Shown piece by piece: positions 45,378 through 55,371 of a stretch of 64,000 nucleotides of DNA (the stretch's first letter is position 1; each line of letters starts with the position of its first letter). Origin of the DNA: Sphingomonas astaxanthinifaciens DSM 22298 (lineage in GTDB: Bacteria > Pseudomonadota > Alphaproteobacteria > Sphingomonadales > Sphingomonadaceae); assembly GCF_000711715.1 (NCBI RefSeq), contig NZ_JONN01000001.1, forward strand, positions 1,736,001 to 1,800,000, written 5' to 3'. Made by a program: the position numbers and the translations under genes. The notes beneath the pieces are model-generated. The model had not been told where the DNA came from and did not search any database. It worked only from the letters and a program-made list of their open reading frames with translations.

Positions 45378-46661
45378 ATGTCGACCACCCTCATGGATCG
45401 CCTCAACGCGATCATCGAAACCGGCGAGATCAGCCGGTCCGGCCTGGCCCGCGCGGCGGGGCTACATCCCAACTCCTTGCGCAAGCTCGGCTCGCCAGAC
45501 TGGAACCCGACCGCCGACACGCTGCTCCGGCTCGAGAAACTTCTCCAGCGCGGCACCACCGAGGTGCTCGTCGGCCCCGAGGCGATCATCGACGAAGCCC
45601 GCAACGGGCGGATGTTCATCCTCGTCGACGACGACGACCGCGAGAATGAGGGCGATCTCGTCATCCCGGCGCAGATGGCGACCCCCGACGCGATCAACTT
45701 CATGGCCCGCCACGGGCGCGGGCTCATCTGCCTCGCGCTGACCAAGGAGCGCGTCGACCAGCTCGGCCTGCCGCCGATGAGCCGCACCAACGGCACCCGC
45801 CACGAAACCGCCTTCACCGTGTCGATCGAGGCGCGCACGGGCGTTTCGACCGGAATCAGCGCCGCCGACCGGGCCCGCACCATCGCGGTCGCCATCGATG
45901 CCGCCAACGGCGCCGAAGACATCGTCTCGCCCGGCCACGTCTTCCCGCTGGTCGCGCGCCCGGGCGGCGTGCTGGTCCGCGCCGGCCACACCGAGGCCGC
46001 GGTCGACGTCTCGCGCCTCGCCGGACTCAACCCTTCCGGCGTCATCTGCGAGATCATGCGCGAGGACGGGACCATGGCGCGGCTCGACGACCTCGTCGAT
46101 TTCGCGCGCAGCCATGGCCTCAAGATCGGTACGATCCGCGACCTCATCGCCTACCGCCTGCGCCGCGACCACCTGGTCGAGCGGGTGGCCGCCTCGCCCT
46201 TCACCAGCCCCTCGGGCGTCGAGTGGCAGGCCCAGGTGTTCCGCGACAAGGCGACCGGCTCCGAGCAGCTCGCGCTGGTGCTCGGGCCGCTCGACCCGGA
46301 ACAGCCGGTGATGGTCCGGATGCACAGTCTCGACCTCTTCGCCGATGTGCTTGGCGAGCCGGGCGAGCGGACCGGCCTGCTTGCCGGCGCGATGCGGATG
46401 ATCGAGGCGCAAGGGTCGGGCGTCGTCGTCGCGCTCCATGCCGCGAGCCCCGGTTCGCTCTCGCGCTCGGCCGACCGCCGCTCTGGCAAGGAGGTCGAGG
46501 AAGGCGAGACGCTGCGCAGCTACGGGATCGGCGCGCAGATCCTCGCCGCGCTTGGCGTTCACGACATGATATTGTTGTCGAATACGCGCCATTCGCCCGT
46601 CGGGCTCAGCGGTTACGGCCTCGCGATCGTCGAGGAACGCTGCATCGGGCAGGAGGGCTGA
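45378..46661 (+). CDS. ribB: 3,4-dihydroxy-2-butanone 4-phosphate synthase with HTH and degenerate cyclohydrolase domain (RibBX type)
   Basis: The 427-aa protein has three parts. Residues about 16-52 are a helix-turn-helix ([20 protein letters not shown]). Residues about 66-268 are the RibB synthase, complete with [11 protein letters not shown] (83-93), [15 protein letters not shown] and GHTEA with His204; it makes the four-carbon piece of riboflavin from ribulose 5-phosphate. Residues about 280-427 match GTP cyclohydrolase II in outline, but [15 protein letters not shown] (316-330) replaces the zinc motif [17 protein letters not shown], so no zinc cysteines remain and this part cannot be an active cyclohydrolase. 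This form is known as RibBX. The fused HTH suggests DNA or RNA binding. It stands between ribE and ribH. Confidence 0.92.
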   Translation: MSTTLMDRLNAIIETGEISRSGLARAAGLHPNSLRKLGSPDWNPTADTLLRLEKLLQRGTTEVLVGPEAIIDEARNGRMFILVDDDDRENEGDLVIPAQMATPDAINFMARHGRGLICLALTKERVDQLGLPPMSRTNGTRHETAFTVSIEARTGVSTGISAADRARTIAVAIDAANGAEDIVSPGHVFPLVARPGGVLVRAGHTEAAVDVSRLAGLNPSGVICEIMREDGTMARLDDLVDFARSHGLKIGTIRDLIAYRLRRDHLVERVAASPFTSPSGVEWQAQVFRDKATGSEQLALVLGPLDPEQPVMVRMHSLDLFADVLGEPGERTGLLAGAMRMIEAQGSGVVVALHAASPGSLSRSADRRSGKEVEEGETLRSYGIGAQILAALGVHDMILLSNTRHSPVGLSGYGLAIVEERCIGQEG

Positions 46662-46665
46662 ACCG

Positions 46666-47088
46666 ATGGCGCATGTCCTGATCGTCGAGGCCCGCTTCTA
46701 CGCGCACCTCAATGACCTGCTCCTCGCGGGCGCCCGCGCCGCCATCGAGAAGGCGGGCCACACGCACGAGACACTCACCGTGCCCGGCGCGCTGGAAATC
46801 CCCGGCGCGATCGCCGCGGCGGCCGAGAGTGAGGCATTCCACGCCTATGTAGCGCTTGGCGTCATCATCCGCGGGGAGACCTATCATTTCGAGGTGGTCT
46901 CGAACGAGAGCGCGCGCGGGATCATGGACCTGACCCTCGCCGGTCTGGCCGTCGGCAACGGCATCCTCACCGTCGAGAATGAGGCGCAGGCCCTGGTCCG
47001 TGCCGACCCCGCCGAGCTCGACAAGGGCGGCGCCGCGGCCGAGGCCGCGCTCGCCCTGCTGGCGCTCGCCGAGCGCTTCGGCAGCTGA
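46666..47088 (+). CDS. ribH: 6,7-dimethyl-8-ribityllumazine synthase
   Basis: The 140-aa lumazine synthase condenses the RibD and RibB products. It has [35 protein letters not shown] with the catalytic His and the phosphate-binding GET, and the [13 protein letters not shown] loop. The length is normal. It starts five bases after ribBX and completes the riboflavin set in this operon, apart from GTP cyclohydrolase II, which is 1.7 kb on (48783-49820). Confidence 0.97.
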   Translation: MAHVLIVEARFYAHLNDLLLAGARAAIEKAGHTHETLTVPGALEIPGAIAAAAESEAFHAYVALGVIIRGETYHFEVVSNESARGIMDLTLAGLAVGNGILTVENEAQALVRADPAELDKGGAAAEAALALLALAERFGS

Positions 47089-47169
47089 ATGGCGGGGAAC
47101 CGGGAAGTTCAGAGGGCATTCAAGGCGCAAGGCCTAGGCAATCTGCCAAACATCATCACAGGAGCAACC

Positions 47170-47790
47170 ATGTCCCTCCTCCGTTTCCCGGCGCACCTGC
47201 TCGCGCCCGTCGCCATCGTCGCCCTCGCCGCCCCGGCCGCGATCGCCCAGCCCGCCGACCCGCTCCGCCAGGTCGAGCAGAGCCTGTCGGCGACCTCGTC
47301 GATGACCGCGCGCTTCACCCAGACCGACGGTCGGGGTCGCAGCCAGTCGGGCATGCTGAGCCTCAAGCGGCCGGGCAAGATCCGCTTCCAATATGGCGCG
47401 GGTGCCAACATGCTGCTGGTCGGCGACGGCCGGAACCTCACCTTCCTCGACTATGAGGTCGGCCAGAAGTCGTCCTGGCCGATCGCCAAGTCGCCGCTTG
47501 CGGTGCTGCTGTCGCCGCAGCCCAACCTGTCGCGCATCGCGCGGGTCGAGAAGCAGGCCAATCCGGGCATCGTTCTGGTCCGTGCCCGCGACGCCCGCCG
47601 GCCCGAGTTCGGGACCCTGCTCCTCGCCTTCTCGCGCAATGCCTCGGCGCCCGGCGGGCTGATGCTCGAAGGCTGGACCGCGATCGACGCGCAGAACAAG
47701 AAGACCACCGTCAAGCTCGACGGGCAGCGCTACAATGTCGCGCTGGCGGACTCGACCTTCACCTACGCCGAGCCCAAGAAGCGCAAGTGA
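47170..47790 (+). CDS. LolA-like outer-membrane lipoprotein carrier
   Basis: The 206-aa product has a signal peptide (MSLLRFPAHLLAPVAIVALA, cut after IAQ) and a LolA/LolB-like barrel: SSMTARFTQTDGRGRSQSGM, LKRPGKIRFQYGAGANMLLV and then DGRNLTFLDYEVGQ. The family carries lipoproteins from LolCDE to the outer membrane; a related exported family (LppX/LolF-like) also has this shape. The ATG at 47170 has CAGGAG upstream. It is 81 bases after ribH and ends in a terminator. Confidence 0.88.
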   Translation: MSLLRFPAHLLAPVAIVALAAPAAIAQPADPLRQVEQSLSATSSMTARFTQTDGRGRSQSGMLSLKRPGKIRFQYGAGANMLLVGDGRNLTFLDYEVGQKSSWPIAKSPLAVLLSPQPNLSRIARVEKQANPGIVLVRARDARRPEFGTLLLAFSRNASAPGGLMLEGWTAIDAQNKKTTVKLDGQRYNVALADSTFTYAEPKKRK

Positions 47791-47925
47791 TTGGTATCAA
47801 AGTCGCAACTGTTCATGCGGGCTTCAGGCAGCATGAGATAGTAGCGCATCTGACCGTCGTGCCGGCTTGGGTTTCCCCCTGTTACCGGGTCGCCGACTGG
47901 TCCCTCGCGTGACGAACGCTTGGTC

Positions 47926-47960
47926 GGCCCTCGCTCCATGCCCCCGGAGCGGGGGCCTTT
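47926..47960 (+). terminator. Terminator of the LolA-like gene
   Basis: GGCCCTCGCTCC and GGAGCGGGGGCC pair over 12 bases (one G-U) around an 8-base loop, followed by TTT. It is 135 bases after the stop. Confidence 0.7.
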
Positions 47961-47994
47961 GCCTATGGGGCGTGGCCCGCGCTAGGGAAGCCTT

Positions 47995-48786
47995 GTGACC
48001 CGTCTCAAGATCGCCAGCTGGAACATCAACTCGGTCCGCGCGCGCGTGCCGATCGTCGGCCGCTTCCTCGACGAGGAACAGCCCGACGTTCTGTGCCTCC
48101 AGGAGACCAAGGCCGAGGACAAGGATTTCCCGGCCGCGCTCTTCGCCGATCGCGGCTATGTCCACCAGGCGCTCAACGGGCAGCGGATGCACCACGGCGT
48201 CGCCATCCTCAGCCGGATCCCGCTCGAGGCGCACGGCCGCCACGACTGGCAGGACAATGGCGAGGCGCGCCATGTCGGTGTCCAGCTGCCGCAGGGGCTC
48301 CGGCTGGAAAACGTCTACGTTCCCGCCGGCGGCGACATTCCCGATCGCAACCTCAATCCCAAGTTCGGGCAGAAGCTCGACTTCATCGAGCGCATGACCC
48401 GCTGGTCCGAGGATCTGAAGGAGCCGACGCTGATCGTCGGCGACTTCAATGTCGCGCCGCTCGAATGCGACGTGTGGAGCCACAAGGCGCTGCTCGATGT
48501 CGTCAGCCACACGCCGATCGAGGTCGAGGCACTCGGCCGGCTGCAGCAGGCGCATGGCTGGGTCGACCTCGGCCGCACGTTCGTGCCCGCGCCCGAGCGC
48601 AACTACACCTGGTGGAGCTATCGCTCGCCCGACTGGACCAAGAACGACCGCGGCCGGCGGCTCGATCATATGTGGGCCAGCCCGAGCGTCGCGGCGCAGG
48701 CCACCGCGCACAAGGTCCACGAGCCCTGTCGCGCCTGGGAGCGCCCCTCGGACCACGTGCCCCTGGTGGTCGAGCTCGAGCTTTGA
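47995..48786 (+). CDS. xthA: Exodeoxyribonuclease III
   Basis: The 263-aa product is a DNA-repair AP endonuclease of the exonuclease III family: [27 protein letters not shown] with the metal-binding Glu, [40 protein letters not shown] and [13 protein letters not shown] with the catalytic Asp-His pair. It starts at the GTG at 47995. The stop overlaps the ribA start (TTGA), so the two are coupled. Confidence 0.95.
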   Translation: MTRLKIASWNINSVRARVPIVGRFLDEEQPDVLCLQETKAEDKDFPAALFADRGYVHQALNGQRMHHGVAILSRIPLEAHGRHDWQDNGEARHVGVQLPQGLRLENVYVPAGGDIPDRNLNPKFGQKLDFIERMTRWSEDLKEPTLIVGDFNVAPLECDVWSHKALLDVVSHTPIEVEALGRLQQAHGWVDLGRTFVPAPERNYTWWSYRSPDWTKNDRGRRLDHMWASPSVAAQATAHKVHEPCRAWERPSDHVPLVVELEL

Positions 48787-49820
48787 GCAAGGCTGCCGCG
48801 GCCATCGCGGCCCTCAGGGCCGGCCGGCCGGTGACGGTCGGGAGCCTGACCGTGGTCCCGGTCGAGACCGCGACCGACGCCTTGCTGGCCGAGCTCGATC
48901 CCGATTCCCGTTCGCCCCTTCTCCTGAGCGGTGCGCGCGCGGCCGCAATCGGGCTTGGCAACCAGCGCGAGGCCGCCTCGACGCTCGCCCCGGTGCTGGT
49001 CGAGCGCAGCGACTGGCTGACCACCGGGAAGATCCGCGAACTGGTCGATCCGGCGTGGGATTTCGCGCGTTTCGTCGAGGGGCCGCTGCGGTCGCTCCCC
49101 GTCGCCGATCCCGAGGCCGCGCTCGGCGCGCTGACCCTGAGCCGGCTGGCGGGGCTGGTCCCGGCCTTCTGGCTGCTCGATACGCCTGCCGCCCTGGCCC
49201 TCAAGTCGTCCGAGGCGACATCGGCCGCGCGCCCGCGGACCGTCGCGATCGCCGCCCGCGCGATTCTTCCGGTCGAGGGCCTCGAGGTGCCCACCCAGAT
49301 CGTCGCGATGCGGGCCGAGGAAGATGGCAGCGAGCATGTCGCGCTGGTGATCGGCGCGCCGGGCGGCAAGCCTCCGCTGGTGCGCCTGCACAGCGAATGC
49401 CTGACCGGGGATGTCTTCGGCAGCCTCAAATGCGACTGCGGGCCCCAGCTCAATGCCGCGCTCCGGCTGATGGAAGCCGAGGGCAGCGGCATCCTGCTCT
49501 ACCTGCGCCAGGAAGGGCGCGGGATTGGCCTTGCCAACAAGATCCGCGCCTATGCGCTGCAGGATCGCGGGCTCGACACGGTGGAAGCCAACCGCCGCCT
49601 CGGCTTCGGCGACGATGAGCGTGATTTCGCGCTGGCCGCGGCGATGCTGCGGGCGCTGGGCGTCGAGGCGGTGCGGCTGCTGACCAACAATCCGGCCAAG
49701 ATCGAGGGACTCGCCGCGGCGGGGATCGCGGTCACCCGGGTTCCCCATCACCTGCCCGCCAATCCGCACAATGCCGATTATCTGGCGACCAAGAAGGCCA
49801 AGAGCGGCCACCTCGATTAA
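48783..49820 (+). CDS. ribA: GTP cyclohydrolase II
   Basis: The 345-aa product carries the intact GTP cyclohydrolase II that RibBX lacks. It opens the GTP ring, the first step of riboflavin synthesis. The zinc ligands are C206, C217 and C219 ([17 protein letters not shown]), and the catalytic loop [20 protein letters not shown] follows. The N-terminal 160 residues are an additional domain; E. coli RibA has only about 196 aa in total. The TTG at 48783 overlaps the xthA stop by four bases; no ATG fits. Its TAA stop is shared with the convergent yggS-type gene. Confidence 0.95.
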   Translation: MSKAAAAIAALRAGRPVTVGSLTVVPVETATDALLAELDPDSRSPLLLSGARAAAIGLGNQREAASTLAPVLVERSDWLTTGKIRELVDPAWDFARFVEGPLRSLPVADPEAALGALTLSRLAGLVPAFWLLDTPAALALKSSEATSAARPRTVAIAARAILPVEGLEVPTQIVAMRAEEDGSEHVALVIGAPGGKPPLVRLHSECLTGDVFGSLKCDCGPQLNAALRLMEAEGSGILLYLRQEGRGIGLANKIRAYALQDRGLDTVEANRRLGFGDDERDFALAAAMLRALGVEAVRLLTNNPAKIEGLAAAGIAVTRVPHHLPANPHNADYLATKKAKSGHLD

Positions 49821-50461
49821 TCTTCGAACAGCGCAGTCCCGACCCGGACGACGGTCGCGCCGAGCATCACGGCGCTGCGAAGGTCGCCGCTCATGCCCAT
49901 CGACAGGCGAGTGACGTCATGCCGCCGCGCGAGCTTGGCAAGGAGCGCGAAATAGGGGCTGGCCTCGACCCCGGCAGGCGGAATGCCCATCAGCCCGGCG
50001 AAGGCGAGCGGGGTGTCGCGCAGCGCGGCGAGGAAGGCCGGAAGCTCTGCCAGCGGGACCCCGCCCTTCTGCTCCTCCTCGCCGATGTTCACCTGCACAT
50101 AGGTCGGCCCAGACCAGCCCGCTTCGACCAGCGCATCGCGCAAGCTCGCCCGGTCGAGCGAGTGGATGACGTCAAACAGGCCGGCGGCTTCCTTGGCCTT
50201 GTTCGACTGGAGGCGGCCGATCATGTGCAGGCGGATGTCGGGATGACGGTCCCGAAGATCGGGCCACTTGGCCATGGCTTCCTGCACCCGGCTCTCGCCG
50301 AAGTCGCGCTGGCCCGCCGCGATCAGCTCCTCGATCGCTTCGGCAGGGCGATTCTTGCTGACCGCTACCAGCGTCACGTCCTCCGGCTTCCGGCCCGCGA
50401 CATGCGCGGCCTGGTCGATCGTGGCGCGGACGGCGGCGAGGCGGGTGGCTGCATCGGACAT
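49817..50461 (-). CDS. YggS-family PLP-binding protein
   Basis: The 214-aa product is a pyridoxal-phosphate homeostasis protein: [20 protein letters not shown] with PLP lysine K36, [23 protein letters not shown] and [20 protein letters not shown] with RVGTALF at the end. Proteins of this family (YggS/PROSC) bind PLP without a known enzyme activity and balance PLP and amino-acid pools. It lies tail to tail with ribA and head to head with the ThiE-like gene. Confidence 0.94.
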   Translation of the reverse strand: MSDAATRLAAVRATIDQAAHVAGRKPEDVTLVAVSKNRPAEAIEELIAAGQRDFGESRVQEAMAKWPDLRDRHPDIRLHMIGRLQSNKAKEAAGLFDVIHSLDRASLRDALVEAGWSGPTYVQVNIGEEEQKGGVPLAELPAFLAALRDTPLAFAGLMGIPPAGVEASPYFALLAKLARRHDVTRLSMGMSGDLRSAVMLGATVVRVGTALFED

Positions 50462-50485
50462 CGCCGCCTGCTAGGAGCCTGACCC

Positions 50486-51010
50486 ATGAGAAGGCAAGGC
50501 TGGCCGACCTCCTGGCTGCTTACCGACGAGCGGATGGGCAAGGATCTCGCGACAGCGATCGCGCGGGCGGCCGAGGCCGGTGCCGGGATCATCGTGCGCC
50601 ATCACACCAGCGGTCGCGACGAGCGCCGGCGCATCGCCCAGGCGGTGCGGGAAAGCGGTGCGGTTCTCGGCATCGCGCGCGACGTCGCGCTCGCGGCCGA
50701 ACTGCGTGCCGACCTCGTCCACAATCCGGACGGGGGCACCGACCTCCCCTTCAGCCTGTCGGTGCATGACCATGGCGAGGCCGAAGCGGCGGCGCAGCGG
50801 CCGGCAGCGATGGTGTTCGTCTCACCCGTCTTTTCGACGCGATCGCACCCTGGGGCCAAGGTGCTGGGCGAGGCGCAAGCGCTCGCGCTCGCCAGGGCCG
50901 CCTGTCATCCGGCCATCGCGCTCGGCGGCATGGACGCGGAGCGCGGCGCCACACTGATGGCGCGCGGCTTCCACGGCTGGGCGGGAATCGACTGCTGGCT
51001 TAGAACTTGA
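50486..51010 (+). CDS. ThiE/TenI-like thiamine phosphate synthase
   Basis: The 174-aa product has the short TIM-barrel pattern of ThiE/TenI: WLLTDERMGKDLATAIARAA, a VHDHGEAEAA strand, FVSPVFSTRSHPGAKVLG with the phosphate-site SPVF, and AIALGGMDAE near the end. It would join the pyrimidine from ThiC with the thiazole. At 174 aa it is short (ThiE usually about 210), so TenI-like activity is also possible. It overlaps the end of the convergent outer-membrane protein gene by 11 bases. Confidence 0.8.
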   Translation: MRRQGWPTSWLLTDERMGKDLATAIARAAEAGAGIIVRHHTSGRDERRRIAQAVRESGAVLGIARDVALAAELRADLVHNPDGGTDLPFSLSVHDHGEAEAAAQRPAAMVFVSPVFSTRSHPGAKVLGEAQALALARAACHPAIALGGMDAERGATLMARGFHGWAGIDCWLRT

Positions 51011-51731
51011 AGGCCGTGCCGATGTAGACGGCCTGGCTGTCGCGGCGCTGGTCGCGGAAGGTGGCCACCCGCTCGCGCTCGATCTTGTACTTCACGCCGC
51101 CGGTCAGCGCGATGTTGCGGCTGATGTTGTAGGCGCCGCCCACGTCGAGCGCATAAGCGGTCGGATCGGCGATCGCGCTTGCCCGCTCGCCGGTCGCGCG
51201 GTCGGCGCTGGCGGCAACCCGGCCGGTGAACTTCTTGACGCTGTAGCTCACGCCCACTTCGGCGCCTTCGCGCGGGCTGAACGCCGGGGTGGCGCCCTGC
51301 GCACGGCTGACGTCGGCCGAGACCGCGAAGCGCTTCCAGCCAACGGCCGCGCCGAGATTGTAGGACGCCGGGGTGAGCGGCATGCCGCCCGCCATCGGTG
51401 CCGCCGCAATCGCGCGGTTGGTGAGCGCGGCCTGCGACGGCGTGCTCGCCCGGGCGCGCACCGCGATCCGGATCTGCGAGGGACGCTGGCGGCTGGCGGC
51501 CGGGGTGAAGCGAAGGTCCGACGCCATGGTCGGGCGGCTGGCGAGCGCCGCGGCAAGCCGCGGATCGGCCTGCGCGGGCGTAAATCCGCCGTCGAAGGAG
51601 AGCGAAACCGCGGGCGGGCGCTTGGCCTCGTCCTTGGGTGCCGCGATCACGACCGAGGCAGGCAGCACGAGGCTCGCGGCGGCGATCGCCACGGCCCACT
51701 TGCCCCGAATGTCGCGCGTGCGACTCACCAC
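51000..51731 (-). CDS. Outer-membrane beta-barrel protein
   Basis: The 243-aa product has an AAGGA site eight bases before the GTG at 51731, and a signal peptide (MVSRTRDIRGKWAVAIAAAS, ending VIAA). It has an acidic linker, then amphipathic strands from about residue 120 (LGAAVGWKRFAVSADVSRAQ, AEVGVSYSVKKFTGRVAASA, ALTGGVKYKIERERVATFRD), and it ends in F (GTAFKF), the usual Bam-recognised end of outer-membrane barrels. I do not recognise the family. It is divergent from the DUF3576 lipoprotein gene; the 182-base gap between holds their promoters. Confidence 0.75.
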   Translation of the reverse strand: MVSRTRDIRGKWAVAIAAASLVLPASVVIAAPKDEAKRPPAVSLSFDGGFTPAQADPRLAAALASRPTMASDLRFTPAASRQRPSQIRIAVRARASTPSQAALTNRAIAAAPMAGGMPLTPASYNLGAAVGWKRFAVSADVSRAQGATPAFSPREGAEVGVSYSVKKFTGRVAASADRATGERASAIADPTAYALDVGGAYNISRNIALTGGVKYKIERERVATFRDQRRDSQAVYIGTAFKF

Positions 51732-51912
51732 TGCCCCGATCCTTTCGGGCGATACATAGGATGGCGGAGATGAATGTTCCACGACCGTCTTGGAATCGCC
51801 CCATGATGTGACATTGAATCCACAATGCCGCGCTGGTCGGGAACGGGTTGCGAGGGGTGGCCCATCTCCTATAACGCGCTCAACGACATCTTCGTCTTCT
51901 AGGAATTGCACC

Positions 51913-52344
51913 ATGCGTCGACCGCTTGCCGTTGTTCTCCTGTCAGCCGTGGCGCTGACGGCCGCCGGCTGCAGCCGCAACCGCAACATCCCGGTCGAGC
52001 TGGCCCCGTCGCGGACCACCGCGATCGGCGTGAACACCTATCTGTGGCGCGCCGCGATCGACACGCTGAGCTTTGCGCCGCTGGTCACCGCCGACAGCAA
52101 CGGCGGCGTGATCGTGACCGATTGGTACGCCAACCCCAATTCGCCGGGCGAGCGGGTCAAGCTGACCGTCTCGATCCTCGACCAGGACTTGCGCGCGGAC
52201 GCGCTGCGCGTCGCGGCCTCGCGCCAGGTCAGCCAGAACGGCACCTGGGTCGACGCCCCGGTGACCGCCGCCACGGTGCAGAAGCTCGAGGACATCATCC
52301 TTACCCGCGCCCGTGACATCCGCCGCGCCTCGGTCGGCGGCTGA
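51913..52344 (+). CDS. DUF3576 lipoprotein
   Basis: The 143-aa product has a lipobox TAAGC with lipidated Cys20, and the family's [40 protein letters not shown] and [16 protein letters not shown]3576 proteins are exported lipoproteins of unknown function in alphaproteobacteria and stand next to leuS, as here (25 bases away). The ATG at 51913 is chosen over an upstream one because the signal starts here. Confidence 0.92.
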   Translation: MRRPLAVVLLSAVALTAAGCSRNRNIPVELAPSRTTAIGVNTYLWRAAIDTLSFAPLVTADSNGGVIVTDWYANPNSPGERVKLTVSILDQDLRADALRVAASRQVSQNGTWVDAPVTAATVQKLEDIILTRARDIRRASVGG

Positions 52345-52369
52345 GGACCTTCAACCGACAGGAGCAAGC

Positions 52370-54877
52370 ATGACCACCGACCGTTTCGATCCGGCGGCGA
52401 GCGACTCCCGCTGGCAGGAGCGGTGGGAGGAGCAACGCTGCTTCCGCGCCGACAGCGCGAGCGCCAAGCCCAAGGCCTATGTCCTCGAGATGTTCCCCTA
52501 TCCCTCGGGGCGCATCCACATGGGGCATGTCCGCAACTACACCATGGGCGATGTCCTCGCCCGGTTCCGCCGCGCGCAGGGGCATGAAGTGCTCCATCCG
52601 ATGGGCTGGGACGCCTTCGGCATGCCGGCCGAGAATGCGGCGATGGAAAATAAGGTCCATCCCGGCAGCTGGACCCGCTCGAACATCGCGACGATGCGCG
52701 GGCAGCTGAAGCGGCTTGGCTTCGCCCTCGACTGGAGCCGCGAACTCGCGACCTGCGAGCCCGATTATTACGGCCACGAGCAGGCGCTGTTCCTCGACCT
52801 GTTCGCCGCCGGCCTCGTCTTCCGCCGCGAATCCGAGGTCAACTGGGACCCCGTCGACATGACCGTGCTCGCCAACGAGCAGGTGATCGACGGACGCGGC
52901 TGGCGTTCGGGCGCGCTGGTCGAGCGTCGCAAGCTCAACCAGTGGTTCCTGCGGATCACCGACTTCGCCGAGGAGCTGCTCGAGGGCCTCGACACCCTCG
53001 ACCATTGGCCCGACAAGGTCCGGCTGATGCAGGAGAACTGGATCGGCAAGAGCCGCGGCCTGCAATTCCGCTTCCAGCGGCCCGAGGGCGGCGAGGTCGA
53101 GGTCTTCACCACCCGTCCCGACACCATCTTCGGCGCGAGCTTCGTCGCCATCTCGCCCGGCCACCCGATCGCCGAGGCGCTCGCCGCCGAGCGCCCTGAC
53201 GTCGCCGACTTCATCGCGCTGGCCAAGCAGGGCGGGACCACCGCGGCCGAGATCGAGACTGCCGAGAAGCTCGGCTTCGACACCGGGCTGACAGTCACCC
53301 ACCCGCTCGATCCCGACTGGCAGCTGCCGGTCTGGATCGCGAACTTCGTGCTGATGGACTATGGCACGGGCGCGCTGTTCGGCGTTCCCGGCCACGACGT
53401 CCGCGACTTCGAATTCGCGACCAAATACGACCTGCCGATCAAGCGCGTGGTCGCCGCTTCCGCCGACGATGCCGAGGCGCCGTTGACCGAGGCCGAAACC
53501 ATTTCGGGCGTCGCGGTCAACAGCCGCTTCCTCGATGGCCTGACCACCGACGAGGCCAAGGCCGAGGTCATCCGCCGCGCCGAGGCCGACGGCTGGGGCA
53601 AGGGCACCACCCAGTATCGCCTGCGCGACTGGGGCGTCAGCCGCCAGCGCTACTGGGGGACGCCGATCCCGATCATCCATTGCGATGACTGCGGCGCGGT
53701 CCCGGTGCCCAAGGATCAGCTGCCCGTCGTGCTGCCCGAGGACGTCACCTTCGACATTCCCGGCAACCCGCTCGACCGGCATCCGACCTGGAGCAAGGTC
53801 GATTGCCCCACCTGCGGCAAGCCGGCCCGGCGGGAAACCGACACGCTCGACACCTTTGTCGATTCCTCCTGGTATTTCATCCGCTTTGCCTCGCAGCCCG
53901 AGGACAAGCCGTTCGACGCAGCCGAGGCGCAGGCCTGGCTTCCGGTCGGCCAGTATATCGGCGGGGTCGAGCATGCGATCCTGCACCTGCTCTACGCCCG
54001 CTTCTGGACCCGCGCGCTCGAGCGGATCGGCCGCCTGTCGTTGAAGGAGCCGTTCAAGGGCCTCTTCACGCAGGGCATGGTCACCCACGAGACCTACAAG
54101 GCCGGCGACGGCAGCTGGCTCAGCCCCGGCGAGGTCACCCGGAGCGGCGACGACTGGATCCACATCGAGAGCGGCCAACCGGTCACCAGCGGCCGGGTCG
54201 AGAAGATGTCCAAGTCGAAGAAGAATGTCGTCGATCCCGACGCCATCATCGACCGCTACGGCGCCGACGCGGTGCGCTGGTTCATGCTGTCGGATTCGCC
54301 GCCTGAGCGCGACCTCGAATGGTCGATCGGCGGGATCGAGGGCGCGGCGCGCTTCGTCCAGCGCGTCTGGCGGCTGGCGACTTCCCCGGTCGAGCCCTCG
54401 GGCGAGGACAAGGCCGTCACCCGCAAGCTCCATCGCACGATCGCCGCGGTCGGCGCGGCGATCGAGGGCCTCCAATTCAACAAGGCCATCGCCGCGGTCT
54501 ACGAACTGGTGAGCACGCTCGAAAAGGCGGCCCCGTCGGCCGCCAGGAGCGAGGCCATTCGCACCCTCGTGATCCTCGTCGCCCCCATGGCCCCGCACCT
54601 CGCCGAGGAGGCATGGGCGGCGCTCGGCGGCGATGGGATGGTCGTCGACCAGCCGTGGCCGGCGCATGACCCTGCGCTGCTGGTCGACGACGAGGTCACC
54701 ATCGCGGTCCAGGTCAATGGCAAGCTCCGCCACACGCTGACCGCGCCGCGCGGAATGGACCGCGAGGCGCTGCAGGCGATGGCGCTGTCGGCCGACAAGA
54801 TCAGTGCCCTCATGGAGGGCGCCGAGCCACGCAAGGTCATCGTCGTGCCCGACCGCCTCGTGAATATCGTCCTGTGA
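52370..54877 (+). CDS. leuS: Leucyl-tRNA synthetase
   Basis: The 835-aa class I enzyme charges tRNA-Leu. HIGH is [20 protein letters not shown], the editing domain ([32 protein letters not shown]) is inserted at about 220-400, and KMSKS is [13 protein letters not shown]. An anticodon-binding and C-terminal domain follows. The ATG at 52370 has CAGGAG upstream; longer frames from 52313 would overlap the DUF3576 gene. The stop overlaps lptE by four bases. Confidence 0.98.
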   Translation: MTTDRFDPAASDSRWQERWEEQRCFRADSASAKPKAYVLEMFPYPSGRIHMGHVRNYTMGDVLARFRRAQGHEVLHPMGWDAFGMPAENAAMENKVHPGSWTRSNIATMRGQLKRLGFALDWSRELATCEPDYYGHEQALFLDLFAAGLVFRRESEVNWDPVDMTVLANEQVIDGRGWRSGALVERRKLNQWFLRITDFAEELLEGLDTLDHWPDKVRLMQENWIGKSRGLQFRFQRPEGGEVEVFTTRPDTIFGASFVAISPGHPIAEALAAERPDVADFIALAKQGGTTAAEIETAEKLGFDTGLTVTHPLDPDWQLPVWIANFVLMDYGTGALFGVPGHDVRDFEFATKYDLPIKRVVAASADDAEAPLTEAETISGVAVNSRFLDGLTTDEAKAEVIRRAEADGWGKGTTQYRLRDWGVSRQRYWGTPIPIIHCDDCGAVPVPKDQLPVVLPEDVTFDIPGNPLDRHPTWSKVDCPTCGKPARRETDTLDTFVDSSWYFIRFASQPEDKPFDAAEAQAWLPVGQYIGGVEHAILHLLYARFWTRALERIGRLSLKEPFKGLFTQGMVTHETYKAGDGSWLSPGEVTRSGDDWIHIESGQPVTSGRVEKMSKSKKNVVDPDAIIDRYGADAVRWFMLSDSPPERDLEWSIGGIEGAARFVQRVWRLATSPVEPSGEDKAVTRKLHRTIAAVGAAIEGLQFNKAIAAVYELVSTLEKAAPSAARSEAIRTLVILVAPMAPHLAEEAWAALGGDGMVVDQPWPAHDPALLVDDEVTIAVQVNGKLRHTLTAPRGMDREALQAMALSADKISALMEGAEPRKVIVVPDRLVNIVL

Positions 54878-55371
54878 GGAGGCTGCTCCTCGCCGCCGGC
54901 CTGATGGTCGCGCTTTCGGGCTGCGGCCTGCGGCCGGTCTATGGCGGCGGCGCGTCGGGCCCGACCGCGACCTTCCTCGACCAGGTGTCGGTCCAGCCCA
55001 TCGCCGGCGGCCGCACGGGCTGGCTGCTCCGCGCCGCGCTCGCCGACCGCCTCGGCGAGCCCAAGGGGGACGAACGCTACCGCCTCGATGTCGAGGTCGA
55101 CGACGACGTCACCGGCTTCGGTATCCGCGGCGACACCGCGGTCACGCGCGAGCGCCGCACCATTCGCGCGCGCTACCGCCTGATCGACAATGCCACCGGC
55201 CAGATCGTGCTCGACGCCACTGCGGGCTCCGACGCCGGGATCGACGTGGTCAGCTCCGACGTCGCCACGGTCGCGGCCGAGCAGACCGCCGCCGAGCGGC
55301 TGGCGCAGGTCGTCGCCGATCAGATCGTCGGCCGCCTCGGGCTCTACGCGAACGCGCAGCGCAAGCGGTGA
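54874..55371 (+). CDS. lptE: LPS-assembly lipoprotein LptE
   Basis: The 165-aa lipoprotein has a lipobox LSGC with Cys17, then the family sequence [21 protein letters not shown] and [16 protein letters not shown], and ends in NAQRKR. LptE plugs the LptD barrel and is needed to insert LPS in the outer membrane. It begins with a GTG that overlaps the leuS stop, and ends over the holA start, so leuS-lptE-holA are translated as one block, the usual alphaproteobacterial order. Confidence 0.93.
   Translation: MRRLLLAAGLMVALSGCGLRPVYGGGASGPTATFLDQVSVQPIAGGRTGWLLRAALADRLGEPKGDERYRLDVEVDDDVTGFGIRGDTAVTRERRTIRARYRLIDNATGQIVLDATAGSDAGIDVVSSDVATVAAEQTAAERLAQVVADQIVGRLGLYANAQRKR

Noticed and set aside
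43365..45378. A search for an FMN riboswitch before ribD, ribE or ribBX.
   Set aside because: None of the conserved RFN-element pieces is present in the gaps, which are too short (10, 3 and 61 bases).
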